Notes: a model not told the origin generated them from the letters alone. A DNA stretch of 64,000 nucleotides from Niveibacterium sp. 24ML (GCF_026586805.1 NZ_JAPFHA010000023.1:1-64000), one strand, 5' to 3'. Shown: positions 7,695 to 16,026, counted from the stretch's first letter. A program made the numbers and translations.

Positions 7695-8600
7695 TCAGTT
7701 GTTGCCGTACGAGAAGCGCTTGGCCAGCAGCAGCAGCGCCTGTTCAAGAAGCAGACCGACGATGCCGATCACGAAGATCGCGATGACGATGTGCTCGACC
7801 TTCAGGTTGTTCCACTCGTCCCACACCCAGAAGCCGATCCCCACGCCACCGGTGAGCATTTCGGCCGCCACGATCACCAGCCAGGCGGTGCCGATCGAGA
7901 GCCGGATGCCGGTCAGCATGTAAGGCAGTACCGCCGGGAAGAGGATCTTGGTGATGATCTTCCACTCCGAAAGGTTGAGCACGCGCGCCACGTTCATGTA
8001 GTCCTGCGGCACGCGCTGCACACCCTGCGCGGTGTTCAGGATCATCGGCCAGATCGAACAGATGAAGATCGTCCAGGTCGCGGCCGGGTCGGCCTTCTGG
8101 AACACCAGCAGGCCGATCGGCAGCCAGGCCAGCGGGCTGACCGGGCGCAGCAGCGAAATGATCGGATCGAACATATTGGTCAGGAAGGTGAAGCGCCCGA
8201 GCAGGAAGCCGGCCGGGATGCCGATCAGCGCCGCAAAACCGAAGCCGATGCCCACCCGCTGCAAGGACGAGAGCACGTTCCAGCCAATCCCCTGATCGTT
8301 CGGGCCATTGCGGTAGAAGGGGTCGGCAAACAGGGTCACGGCCGCGTCCCAGGTTTGCAGCGGGCTCGGAATGCCGCTGGCCTTCATCGCGACGATGGCC
8401 CAGATGCCCAGCATGAGCGCGACGCCCATCACCGGCGGTATCACGCGCTTGGCCGCCGCGCGGAGTTTTGGCCGCAGCGGTTCGCGTTGCGGCTTTTCCG
8501 GGCGCGCCGGGGTGCTTACTTCGTTGGCAGCGGCCGGCTTTTCGGCGGCCGGGGGCGCGCCCGCATGGGCGGGGCTGGCGGACAGTGTCAGTGCGCTCAT
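7695..8600 (-). CDS. nrtB: Nitrate ABC transporter, permease protein
   Basis: The 301-residue inner-membrane protein has a proline/alanine-rich cytoplasmic N terminus (about 50 residues) and then several hydrophobic helices, for example VMGVALMLGIWAIVAM, IGFGFAALIGIPAGFLLG and IVIAIFVIGIVGLLLEQALL. The EAA-like cytoplasmic loop that docks the ATPase lies in the PLAWLPIGLLVFQKADPAA region. It forms the channel for nitrate between NrtA and NrtD. The start has a good ribosome binding site (GGAGAG, minus strand). It follows nrtA by 63 bases. Confidence 0.92.
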   Translation of the reverse strand: MSALTLSASPAHAGAPPAAEKPAAANEVSTPARPEKPQREPLRPKLRAAAKRVIPPVMGVALMLGIWAIVAMKASGIPSPLQTWDAAVTLFADPFYRNGPNDQGIGWNVLSSLQRVGIGFGFAALIGIPAGFLLGRFTFLTNMFDPIISLLRPVSPLAWLPIGLLVFQKADPAATWTIFICSIWPMILNTAQGVQRVPQDYMNVARVLNLSEWKIITKILFPAVLPYMLTGIRLSIGTAWLVIVAAEMLTGGVGIGFWVWDEWNNLKVEHIVIAIFVIGIVGLLLEQALLLLAKRFSYGNN

Positions 8601-8663
8601 GTGTCTCTCCTCGATTCAGGGGCTTGCATGCGGCGCGCCCGGTGCGCGCCGCGGTTCAAACGA

Positions 8664-9920
8664 TCAGGCCTTGACCTTGAAGCTGTCGGCGTACTTCTTC
8701 GGGTCTTTGCCGTCCCACACCACACCGTCGATCAGCTTGCTGCTGCGCATCTCGCTCTTGGGCAGCGCCACGCCGGCCGCGGTGGCCGCTTGCTTGTAGA
8801 TGTCGAGACGGTTGATCGCCTTGGCCACGCCGGCGTAATCCACATCGCCCTTGAGCAGGCCCCAGCGCTTGTGCTGGGTGAGGAACCACATGCCGTCTGA
8901 CAGGTAGGGATAGTTCACCGCGCCGTCGTTGAAGAACTTCATGTGGTTCTTGTCGTCCCAGCTCTTGCCCAGCCCGTTCTGGTAGCGGCCCAGCATGCGT
9001 TCAAGGATCACGTCCATGTCGGTGTTCACATAGGACTTCTGCGCAATCGTCTCGGCCGTCTTGCGGCGGTTGAGCAGCGAGGCATCGATCCAGCGGCCGG
9101 CGTCAAGGATCGCGGCGGTCATCGCACGCGCGGTGTTCGGGTTCTTCTGCACGAACTCGGCGGTGGTGCCGAGCACCTTCTCCGGGTGATCGGTCCAGAT
9201 GTCCTGCGTGGTCACCGCGGTGAAGCCGATCTTGTCCATGATCGCGCGGTTGTTCCAGGGCTCGCCGACGCAGAAGCCGTCCATGTTGCCCACGCGCATG
9301 TTGGCCACCATCTGCGGCGGCGGCACGGTGATGACCTTCACATCCTTCATCGGGTTCACGCCCTGTGCAGCAAGCCAGTAGTACAGCCACATCGCGTGGG
9401 TGCCGGTCGGGAAGGTCTGCGCGAAGGTGTATTCACCGGGCTTGGCGGCCACCGCCTTGGCGAGGCCTGCGCCATCGGTCACGCCCATGTCGCGGAACTT
9501 GTTCGCCAGCGTGATCGCCTGGCCGTTGTGGTTGAGCGTGGCGAGCACCGCCATGTCTTTCTTCGGGCCGCCGATGCCCAGATGCACGCCGTACACCAAG
9601 CCGTAGAGCACATGCGCGGCATCCAGCTCGCCGTTGACCAGCTTGTCGCGCACCGAGGCCCACGAAGCCTCTTTGGTGGCGATGATCTTGATGCCGTACT
9701 TTTCGTCGAACTTCTGCACCGCAGCCATCACGACCGAGGCGCAGTCCGTCAGCGGGATGAAACCGATGCGCACTTCCTTCTTCTCGGGCGCGTCAGAGCC
9801 GGCCGCCCAAGCGCCGTTGAAAGGCACCACGCTCGCGGCGGCGGCCGCGCCACCGAGGGCCAGGGTTTGACGCAGGAAGCCGCGACGGCTCAGTTCGTTG
9901 TCCGAGGGGCGATCGATCAT
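8664..9920 (-). CDS. nrtA: Nitrate ABC transporter, periplasmic nitrate-binding protein
   Basis: The 418-residue protein begins with a twin-arginine signal (SRRGFLRQTLALGG, RR at 12-13), so it is probably exported folded by Tat. The mature part belongs to the NrtA/CmpA/SsuA binding-protein class: RIGFIPLTDCASVV, VHLGIGGPKKDMAVLATLNH, VITVPPPQMVANMRVGNMDG and FCVGEPWNNRAI. It captures nitrate and delivers it to NrtB. The ATG at 9920 is preceded by GGAGAG with a 6-base spacer, and the Tat motif follows at once; the longer upstream frame reads through the leader terminator and is rejected. Expression appears controlled at two levels by the sites in 9955-10307. Confidence 0.93.
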   Translation of the reverse strand: MIDRPSDNELSRRGFLRQTLALGGAAAAASVVPFNGAWAAGSDAPEKKEVRIGFIPLTDCASVVMAAVQKFDEKYGIKIIATKEASWASVRDKLVNGELDAAHVLYGLVYGVHLGIGGPKKDMAVLATLNHNGQAITLANKFRDMGVTDGAGLAKAVAAKPGEYTFAQTFPTGTHAMWLYYWLAAQGVNPMKDVKVITVPPPQMVANMRVGNMDGFCVGEPWNNRAIMDKIGFTAVTTQDIWTDHPEKVLGTTAEFVQKNPNTARAMTAAILDAGRWIDASLLNRRKTAETIAQKSYVNTDMDVILERMLGRYQNGLGKSWDDKNHMKFFNDGAVNYPYLSDGMWFLTQHKRWGLLKGDVDYAGVAKAINRLDIYKQAATAAGVALPKSEMRSSKLIDGVVWDGKDPKKYADSFKVKA

Positions 9921-9954
9921 GGTGGTCTCTCCGCAGCTAGGTTCAGGAATCAGC

Positions 9955-10003
9955 AAAACAAAAAGGCGCCCGCCGTGCGTGCTTGGCACGCTCGGGGGAC
10001 GCC
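9955..10003 (-). terminator. Leader (attenuator) terminator upstream of nrtA
   Basis: On the minus strand an 18-position stem with two mismatches and a CAA loop (10003 to 9965) is followed by TTTTTGTTTT (9964-9955). It sits about 35 bases before the nrtA start, downstream of the sigma-54 promoter and of two ANTAR-type hairpins. Transcripts should therefore stop before nrtA unless antiterminated. nasT, encoded just upstream, is the obvious antiterminator. Confidence 0.88.
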
Positions 10004-10023
10004 GTTGTCCATTGCGAGCTGCG

Positions 10024-10075
10024 CGCCGTCTTTGGCAGGGCAAGCTTCGCTGCGATCACCGCCATTGGCGATCGC
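10024..10075 (-). promoter_or_regulatory. Two-hairpin ANTAR RNA target in the nrtA leader
   Basis: On the minus strand, hairpin 1 (10075-10052) has a 9-bp stem closing the hexaloop AATGGC. Hairpin 2 (10037-10024) has a 4-bp stem (TGCC/GGCG) closing the hexaloop AAAGAC. Both loops have A at position 1 and G at position 4, the known requirement for ANTAR-domain proteins, and 14 bases separate the hairpins. They lie between the predicted start of transcription (about 10079) and the leader terminator. Binding of NasT would favour read-through into nrtA. Confidence 0.8.
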
Positions 10076-10090
10076 CTTGCAAAAGCCATC

Positions 10091-10105
10091 GCAACGGCCA
10101 TGCCA
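10091..10105 (-). promoter_or_regulatory. Sigma-54 (-24/-12) promoter of nrtABD
   Basis: The minus strand reads TGGCATG-GCCG-TTGC, matching the sigma-54 consensus TGGCACG-N4-TTGC at 10 of 11 core positions, with the essential GG (10104-10103) and GC (10092-10091) exactly 12 apart. The start of transcription should fall near 10079, five bases before ANTAR hairpin 1. Such promoters need an enhancer-binding ATPase; NtrC-type sites lie about 100-215 bp upstream. Confidence 0.82.
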
Positions 10106-10203
10106 GATATCGCAAGCTTCTGTTTTTATTTGACTTTATGAACGCGCAGTGCGGCGGAGCAGGCTTTAAGCGGGGCGCTTGAGGGCTGGCGGGGGGGAGT
10201 TCA

Positions 10204-10218
10204 GCACTTGGGCGGTGC
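10204..10218. promoter_or_regulatory. NtrC-type binding site (perfect consensus), proximal
   Basis: GCACT-TGGGC-GGTGC fits the NtrC consensus GCACY-N5-RGTGC exactly. It lies about 100 bp upstream of the nrtA sigma-54 promoter, a normal enhancer distance. Confidence 0.78.
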
Positions 10219-10250
10219 AAGCCACGCCCGCGGCGCACCGGATGAATGCC

Positions 10251-10265
10251 GCACCACAGCAGTGC
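10251..10265. promoter_or_regulatory. NtrC-type binding site (perfect consensus), middle
   Basis: GCACC-ACAGC-AGTGC fits GCACY-N5-RGTGC exactly. Its centre is 47 bp from the proximal site and 42 bp from the distal one, close to whole or half helical turns. Confidence 0.78.
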
Positions 10266-10292
10266 TAGTGCAGCAGCAATCACCCGGACATC

Positions 10293-10307
10293 GCACAGTC
10301 TTGGTGC
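10293..10307. promoter_or_regulatory. NtrC-type binding site (one mismatch), distal
   Basis: GCACA-GTCTT-GGTGC departs from GCACY-N5-RGTGC at one base (A instead of a pyrimidine). Together with the two perfect sites it forms an array of three that favours NtrC oligomer binding. Confidence 0.6.
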
Positions 10308-10374
10308 AGAAGGAGCAACGCACAGCTGGGCGGGGTGCCTGCGGCGCTGAACGCGGCGCAATCGCCGCTGCGCA

Positions 10375-10953
10375 TTAACCGATCAGCAGCTTGGCGGACT
10401 CGATCACGTCTTGCGCGATCTCGCCGATGCGGCGGCCGCGCTCCATCGCGAGCTTGCGCAAGGCGTGGTAGGCCTCGTCTTCCGACAGGCCGCGCGCCTT
10501 CATCAGGATGCCCTTGGCGCGATCCACGGCAATGCGGTCAGAGAGCTTGCGCTCGGCGTCGTCGCGCTCGCGGCGCAATGACTGGAATTCCTCGAATCGC
10601 GCGACGGCCACTTTCATCAAAGGCTCAATCCGCTCGGGGGCGAGCCCGTCGACCACATAGGCGGACACGCCGGCCCGCATCGCACGCCGGATGATGGATT
10701 CGTCGTCATCGCCGGCAAACACGATCACCGGCCGTGGATAATCGCGATCCAGCGTTGCCAGATGTTCCAGCGTGTCGCGGCTGGGCGATTCGGTGCTGAT
10801 CAGGATCGCATCGGGCTTGATCTCCTGCACCCGCTCGGCCAGCGCGGCCGCATCCGGCAAGACGGCGGCAACCAGATGCCCGGCGGCCGCCACACCCTGG
10901 CATAGATCCAGCGCGCGCTCCTTGGATTCGTCGACGATCAGGACTCGAAGCAT
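10375..10953 (-). CDS. nasT: ANTAR-domain transcription antiterminator (nitrate assimilation)
   Basis: The 192-residue cytoplasmic protein has a receiver-like N-terminal domain (LRVLIVDESKERA to about residue 120), a short coiled linker (RFEEFQSLRRERDDAERKL) and a C-terminal ANTAR domain (DRIAVDRAKGILMKARGLS, EDEAYHALRKLAMERGRRI). ANTAR proteins bind paired RNA hairpins and prevent formation of leader terminators. The usual phospho-acceptor position reads ISTES, without aspartate, so phosphorylation is unlikely; in NasST systems NasT is held by the nitrate sensor NasS. No NasS gene is in the window. The matching RNA hairpins and terminator lie directly downstream, before nrtA. Confidence 0.92.
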   Translation of the reverse strand: MLRVLIVDESKERALDLCQGVAAAGHLVAAVLPDAAALAERVQEIKPDAILISTESPSRDTLEHLATLDRDYPRPVIVFAGDDDESIIRRAMRAGVSAYVVDGLAPERIEPLMKVAVARFEEFQSLRRERDDAERKLSDRIAVDRAKGILMKARGLSEDEAYHALRKLAMERGRRIGEIAQDVIESAKLLIG

Positions 10954-11021
10954 GTATCAACCGGCCGTGGCATTCGGGAAGCACGCAATGCAATCGCCGT
11001 GCCAGCGCACCAAGTTGAGGC

Positions 11022-13415
11022 TCAGGGCAGCCAGAACGACAGCGTGGCGCCCTGGCCCGGCGCACCTTCGGCGTGCACCGCGCCATGGTGCCGCTCGACA
11101 ACCCGTTTGACGATGGCCAGACCGATGCCGGTGCCTTCGAACTCGCGCGAGGAATGCAGGCGTTGAAAAACGCCGAACAGCTTGTCGGCGTAGTTCATGT
11201 CGAAGCCCACGCCGTTGTCCGATACGAAGTACCAGGCGCGTCCGTCGCGCTGGGTAACGCCGATGTGCACGCGGGGTTCCGGTGTGTGTGACGAAAACTT
11301 CAGCGCATTGCCGATCAGGTTGCTCCACACATGCCGCAGCAAGCGCGGATCGCCATAAGCCGGCGGCAACAGGCCCACGGACACACGCACATCCAGGTAA
11401 GGCCCGCGCAGATCGGCCACCACTTCGGCCACCAGGCGCCCCATGTCGACCTTCTGGCGTGTCAGCTCGGCACGCCCGATGCGCGAAAAATCGAGAAAAT
11501 CGTCGATCAGCTCACCCATGCGGACCGAGGCGTTCATCACCCGGTCAAGCAGGCCGCGCCCCTCGGCCGAGAGGCGATCGCCCTCGCCATCCTGCAACAG
11601 GAAGGTGTAGCCGTGAATCGCCCGCAGCGGCGCGCGCAGATCGTGCGAAACCGAGTAGGAGAAGGCCTCCATCTCGCGATAGGCACGCTGCAGTTCGGCG
11701 GTGCGTTCATTCACACGCTGTTCGAGCGAGGCATTGAGCACGTTGATTTCCAGTTCGGCCCCCACCTGCTCGGTGATGTCGCGCAGGATCAGGGTGTACA
11801 AGGTGCGGTCGCCCAGTTCGACGCGCGACAAGGCCAGCTCGACCGGGAATTCATCGCCATCGGCGCGGCACCCGAGCAAGGGGCGGGCTCCGCCGCGCAA
11901 GCGCCAACTGGCCCGACGCCGCGCCTGCAGCATGATCTTGGCGGCCGGCACATCACGGTAGCGTTCGGGCAGCAAGCGCAGCACGTCCTGCCCGATGATT
12001 TCGTCGGCCGTATAGCCGAACATCCGTTCGGCGGCCTTGTTGTACATGACCACCCGGCGGTCCGAGTCGGTGATCAGCACTGCATCCATCGCTGAATCAA
12101 TGATCGCTTCCATCTGCAGCGATCGCACGCGCAGCGCCCATTCCGCCTCGCGCTGGGCGGTCAACTCGCGGCCGATGATGGCAAAGCGGGGGCGGCTATC
12201 GTCGGACGCAGGCAACTCGATGACCTTGATTTCCACCTGGGCGTCCGCGCGCGCCAGCGGCACGCTCAGGTTGAACACCCGCTGGCTGTCGTGGCGATGA
12301 CGCGCGGCCTGCTCCAGTGCGCGGCGCAGGGTTTCCCCGGCCAGCAGCTTTGAAACCGGCGCGCCGCCCGCAAGCGCCTCGCCCCCGAAAATGCGCCGCG
12401 CCGACGGGTTGCTGCGCTCGCAGATGAAGCCGCCATCAATTTCCTGACGCACCAGCATCATCGGATCGGGCGAGGCTTCAAACAGTGCCGCTTGCTGGTC
12501 GGCACGCAGGCGCGCATGCCGCATCGAACGGGTTGCCCCCATCAGCATCAGCGTGACTGCCAGCACAAATACTGCCAGCAGGATCAAGCCCATGCCCTGC
12601 GCGCGGCTAGGCAACTCCACCGCACTGCGCGAGCGTTCCGCATCGAGCGCAACAACGACCCACAGCGGCAGTTGTGCCAGCTGCCGGACGCCGAAAAGGC
12701 GCCCGTCCGTGTCACTGCCGATCTCGGTTTCAAGCCCGCTGGCAATCGCAGTCAGCACGCTGGAAGGCAGCGTCACCGCCTCGCCATCGGCGAGCAGCAC
12801 GCGGCCGGTGCGGTCGGCCAGCATCGCAGTCCGCCACTTCTGCGGCGGATCCACCGAAAGCAGCTTTGCCAGTTGTGGCCGCATCAATTCAACCGCTGCG
12901 CCGCGCGCCTGGGCATTGCCCTCGCCCGCCGCACGCCAGACGCGCACCGCAAAGATGCGCTGCTGCGCCCCTAACAAGAGATTGAGCTCACCGCCCTTGG
13001 CGTCGAGCAGGGACTCACCGGGCGGCAGGGCATCCGGCGCATCGAGCTTGGCCTCACCCCAAAGGCGGGCCTGGTCGAGGACGAAGGGCTTGCCCAGCAG
13101 GCTCGCCAGATCCCCCAGCGGGAATTCGTGAGGCGCCGGCAAGCTGGCCTCGCCGCCACGCCGGGCGGTGCGCTCAAGCACGTAGTCGGTCAGATCCAGC
13201 GCGCGCAACACGCGTTGCTGCACTTCGGCGGTGGCGCGCCCCACGCTGGCAAGCGCCTCGCGCTCGCGCATCTGGCGCGCTTCATTGAAGGGCTGCCAGG
13301 CAACAAAGAGCGCCAGCAGAACGACCGCGAGGCCACCGAAGCCGACAAACCACTCGGCACGCGAGCTGGTCCACGGGTCAAGCCAGCGCGAAAGGCGTTC
13401 GATCAAGCCAAACAT
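11022..13415 (-). CDS. Membrane sensor histidine kinase with PAS domains
   Basis: From the ATG at 13415 the protein has about 797 residues. It has a transmembrane helix at about 23-40 (FVGFGGLAVVLLALFVAW), a periplasmic sensor region of about 230 residues, a second helix (LILLAVFVLAVTLMLMGA), then PAS domains (EASPDPMMLVRQ; ITDSDRRVVMYNKAAERMFG), a HisKA helix with the phospho-acceptor in YSVSHDLRAPLRAI, and an HATPase domain (SNLIGNALKFSS, SDNGVGFDM, GTGIGLAIVKRVV). It signals by phosphotransfer to an unknown response regulator. The start lacks a strong ribosome binding site; a TTG at 13475 is possible. It lies 68 bases upstream of nasT and may be read into it; a link to nitrate is not proven. 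Confidence 0.88.
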   Translation of the reverse strand: MFGLIERLSRWLDPWTSSRAEWFVGFGGLAVVLLALFVAWQPFNEARQMREREALASVGRATAEVQQRVLRALDLTDYVLERTARRGGEASLPAPHEFPLGDLASLLGKPFVLDQARLWGEAKLDAPDALPPGESLLDAKGGELNLLLGAQQRIFAVRVWRAAGEGNAQARGAAVELMRPQLAKLLSVDPPQKWRTAMLADRTGRVLLADGEAVTLPSSVLTAIASGLETEIGSDTDGRLFGVRQLAQLPLWVVVALDAERSRSAVELPSRAQGMGLILLAVFVLAVTLMLMGATRSMRHARLRADQQAALFEASPDPMMLVRQEIDGGFICERSNPSARRIFGGEALAGGAPVSKLLAGETLRRALEQAARHRHDSQRVFNLSVPLARADAQVEIKVIELPASDDSRPRFAIIGRELTAQREAEWALRVRSLQMEAIIDSAMDAVLITDSDRRVVMYNKAAERMFGYTADEIIGQDVLRLLPERYRDVPAAKIMLQARRRASWRLRGGARPLLGCRADGDEFPVELALSRVELGDRTLYTLILRDITEQVGAELEINVLNASLEQRVNERTAELQRAYREMEAFSYSVSHDLRAPLRAIHGYTFLLQDGEGDRLSAEGRGLLDRVMNASVRMGELIDDFLDFSRIGRAELTRQKVDMGRLVAEVVADLRGPYLDVRVSVGLLPPAYGDPRLLRHVWSNLIGNALKFSSHTPEPRVHIGVTQRDGRAWYFVSDNGVGFDMNYADKLFGVFQRLHSSREFEGTGIGLAIVKRVVERHHGAVHAEGAPGQGATLSFWLP

Positions 13416-13574
13416 GGGCAGACGGGTGGAGTCATGCGGCGATGATAGTAGTAATCCCGATGCGATGCCCGTCAAGCTGTGGTAACCCGCGCATGCGCCG
13501 CGCAGCGCTGGTCAGGCACGCCGGCAAACTGCAAGGCCGGACCAGGACCGATCCGGCGCCCGCGCGGGCCGGCC

Positions 13575-15119
13575 TCATCCGGCGCTGATCAAGAGCAGCG
13601 AGAGATCGTCATGCGGCGAACCGCCACCGCAGTGCGCGGCCGCTGCCTGCACCAGCGCGGCAACACGCTGATCCGCCGCCGCGCCGCGCAAGGCACGCTC
13701 CACCCCTTCGTAGCCGAAGTGCGAACCGTCTTCCCCCACGGCCTCGAGCAAGCCATCAGAGAAAATCAGGATCTGTTCACCCGGCCCCAGCAGCGTGCTT
13801 TCACACTCGGCGGATTCGGGCGTGAGGCTGTCGATGCCCAAGGGCAGCGAGGTCGATGCGAAGCGCTGCACGACCGTGCCGTCGGCAGCCACCTTGAGCA
13901 CCTCGGGCGTGCCGCCCACCCACACATGCGCCTGCCGCGTTGCCGGGTCCACACACACCAGCGCCGCCGCCACGAAACGCCCGATCGGCAGTGATTCGCA
14001 CAGCGCATGGTTGAGCTGCGCCACCAGCTCGGCAGTGCTGGGGGACGCGGCCACCGCGCGGTAGAACTCCGCCACCGCGGGCAACACGCTGACTGCGGCA
14101 CCCAGACCATGCCCGGTGGCATCGGCCAGCACGGCGAACAGGCGCCCGTCCGGCGCGCGCTGGGCGAGCACCACGTCACCCGAAAAGCGCTGCGCGGGCA
14201 CCACGCTGTGCGCAAGCGTCGGGTCGTCGAGACCGCCGCGGCGGATCTGCCGCTCGAGGATTTCAAGCGCAAGGCCGTTCTCGCGTTCGGCGTCGTCGTG
14301 ATAGTGCTTGAGCTCGTTCGTGTAGGCCGCCAGCTCGCGCTCGGCCTGCTTGCGCTCCGAGATGTTGCGCAAGACCGCCAGATACATGATTCCGTTCGAC
14401 GCGTTCATGGTCGATAGCACCAGTTCCAGCGGCACCACCACGCCGTCGGCACTGAGCGCCGCCACTTCGCGCGCGCGGCGTTGCTCGGCACCGCTGCGAT
14501 TGGCCATCACCACGCTGCGCAGCAGGCGATCGCCCGGCGGCAGGAACAGATCGAACACCAGCGAACCGACCAGCGCACTTTCGTCGCGCCCCAGCATCGC
14601 GCACACCGCCGGGTTCACCGTGCCCACCCGCCCTTCGGGATCGAAGAGCATCAGCCCGTCGCTCATCGCCGAAGAGATCGCGCGCACTTCTTCGAGCGCG
14701 GCATCGCTTTGCCGCTGCAGATGCAGGCCGCGGGTCACGGTGCGCATTTTTGCCGCAAAGATCTGATAGGACAGCGGCTTGACGAGGTAGTCGTCGGCCC
14801 CCGCATCGAGCCCACCGACCACGTCGCCCTCGGCGCCCAGCGCCGAGAGCATGACGATCGGCACGCCACGCCCATGCTTGCTGGCACGCACACGGCGGGT
14901 GGCTTCGAGGCCGTCCATCACCGGCATCATCACGTCCATCAAGACGATGTCGGGCCGCTCCCGTTCGAAGAGCTCGAGGGCCTGCGCGCCATCCTCAGCC
15001 AGCAGCACTTCAAAACCCAAGCGGCTCAGGTACGCGCGAACCAGCGTTCGGTTAGCTGCCGTATCGTCCGCCACCAGCACGCGAAAGCCGGCCGTCGAGG
15101 TCGTGTCGGATGCGCTCAT
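13575..15119 (-). CDS. Response regulator with PAS and PP2C (SpoIIE/RsbU-type) phosphatase domains
   Basis: The 514-residue cytoplasmic protein has a receiver domain at about 10-130 (acidic pocket VADD, phospho-acceptor D62 in LMDVMMPVMDG, KPLS lysine). A PAS domain follows at about 140-265 (GLMLFDPEGRVGTVNPAVCA), then a short coiled segment, then a PP2C-like phosphatase (SGDVVLAQRAPDGRLFAVL, LADATGHGLGAAVSVL, ILIFSDGLLEAVGE). The metal-binding aspartates are visible. Such proteins dephosphorylate anti-sigma antagonists in partner-switching modules when the receiver is phosphorylated. The start overlaps the stop of the upstream REC-HATPase gene (ATGA). No STAS-domain antagonist gene is in the window, so the substrate lies elsewhere or is one of the neighbours. 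Confidence 0.9.
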   Translation of the reverse strand: MSASDTTSTAGFRVLVADDTAANRTLVRAYLSRLGFEVLLAEDGAQALELFERERPDIVLMDVMMPVMDGLEATRRVRASKHGRGVPIVMLSALGAEGDVVGGLDAGADDYLVKPLSYQIFAAKMRTVTRGLHLQRQSDAALEEVRAISSAMSDGLMLFDPEGRVGTVNPAVCAMLGRDESALVGSLVFDLFLPPGDRLLRSVVMANRSGAEQRRAREVAALSADGVVVPLELVLSTMNASNGIMYLAVLRNISERKQAERELAAYTNELKHYHDDAERENGLALEILERQIRRGGLDDPTLAHSVVPAQRFSGDVVLAQRAPDGRLFAVLADATGHGLGAAVSVLPAVAEFYRAVAASPSTAELVAQLNHALCESLPIGRFVAAALVCVDPATRQAHVWVGGTPEVLKVAADGTVVQRFASTSLPLGIDSLTPESAECESTLLGPGEQILIFSDGLLEAVGEDGSHFGYEGVERALRGAAADQRVAALVQAAAAHCGGGSPHDDLSLLLISAG

Positions 15120-16024
15120 GCAGTGCCCTCCGTGTTAGCCGCCAGCCAGGCGTGGACTTCGTTGCCGGAGCCGGCGTAAGTCACTTCATCGAAAGCAATC
15201 TGCTTCGCGAGCACGATGCCGCGGCCGTTGGGCGCGAAGGCGCGCGCCGGGTCCAGTTCGATGAAGCGTTGCCAGTCGAATCCGGGGCCGTCGTCGCGTA
15301 CATGGAAGTGCCAACGGCCACCTTCCTTGGCCACGGTCAGGCGCACCCGTTTTTCGGCGTGCTCAGGCAAGGCAAGCCGGCGGTTGACCTCATCCGCCCA
15401 GGTGCCGGACTCCTTCAGCGCCCCCTTGGCGACGAAGTCGATCCCCAGATTGCCGTGCTCTACCCCGTTCACCAGAAGTTCGGCAAGGCCCATGGCCACC
15501 GCTTCCGGCCGCGGGCAGACCAGCGCCGCCGTGGTGGCAACCGCCGCCGCCTCTTCCAGCGAGCGCACCGAAAACTCGGCGCGCTCGATCATCTGCATGG
15601 CCACAATGTGTTCGTTGATACGCGCGGAAAGCTCGGCCCTGCGCCGCTGGTCGTCGAGCGCGGTGCGGATCACCGCCTGCAAGGAATCGGCCTCGAAGGG
15701 CTTGGTGAGGTAGTAATGCGCGCCAGCGGCCAGGCCTTCACGCACCTGATCGGGAGTGGCAGCCGCCGTCTGCATGATCACCGGGATCGCCTTGAGGCGC
15801 TCGTGCTGCTTGACCTGACGCAGCACCTCCATGCCGCTGATGTCGGGCATCATGCGATCGAGCACCAGCACATCGTAGTGACGCCCGGCGTCCTCCAGCC
15901 AGGCCAGCGCTTCTGCGCCGCTTTGCGTCGTGTCGAGCTGGTAGTCGCAATCCTCAAGGTAGTCGCAGATGATCTCAAGATTGAAGGGCTCATCGTCTAC
16001 CACCAGTATCCGCGCTCTCGGCAT
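15116..16024 (-). CDS. Response regulator with RsbW-like HATPase domain
   Basis: The 302-residue protein joins a receiver domain (VVDDEP, phospho-acceptor D56 in LVLDRMMPDISG, KPFE lysine near 109) to a C-terminal HATPase of the anti-sigma/RsbW type. There the N box reads GLAELLVNGVEHGNLGID and the later boxes are DDGPGFD and NGRGIVLAKQIAFDEV. There is no HisKA dimerisation helix, so it is not an ordinary kinase. RsbW-type domains phosphorylate STAS proteins or bind sigma factors. AAGGAG lies five bases before the ATG. It is embedded between a sensor kinase and a PP2C-type regulator, an order that suggests a phosphorelay feeding a partner switch. Confidence 0.88.
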   Translation of the reverse strand: MPRARILVVDDEPFNLEIICDYLEDCDYQLDTTQSGAEALAWLEDAGRHYDVLVLDRMMPDISGMEVLRQVKQHERLKAIPVIMQTAAATPDQVREGLAAGAHYYLTKPFEADSLQAVIRTALDDQRRRAELSARINEHIVAMQMIERAEFSVRSLEEAAAVATTAALVCPRPEAVAMGLAELLVNGVEHGNLGIDFVAKGALKESGTWADEVNRRLALPEHAEKRVRLTVAKEGGRWHFHVRDDGPGFDWQRFIELDPARAFAPNGRGIVLAKQIAFDEVTYAGSGNEVHAWLAANTEGTA

Positions 16025-16026
16025 GA

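Noticed and set aside
7482-8900. 472-residue frame antisense to nrtD/nrtB/nrtA
   Set aside because: Shadow of the nrt genes, rich in His, Asp and Arg as expected of a reversed frame.
10085-10098. Small hairpin GCCGT-TGCG-ATGGC as a possible first ANTAR hairpin
   Set aside because: It has a tetraloop, lacks the A1/G4 hexaloop, and lies within the sigma-54 promoter, upstream of the predicted transcript start.
10056-10361. Minus-strand frame in the nrtA leader
   Set aside because: It covers the NtrC sites, promoter and ANTAR hairpins and shows no protein family.
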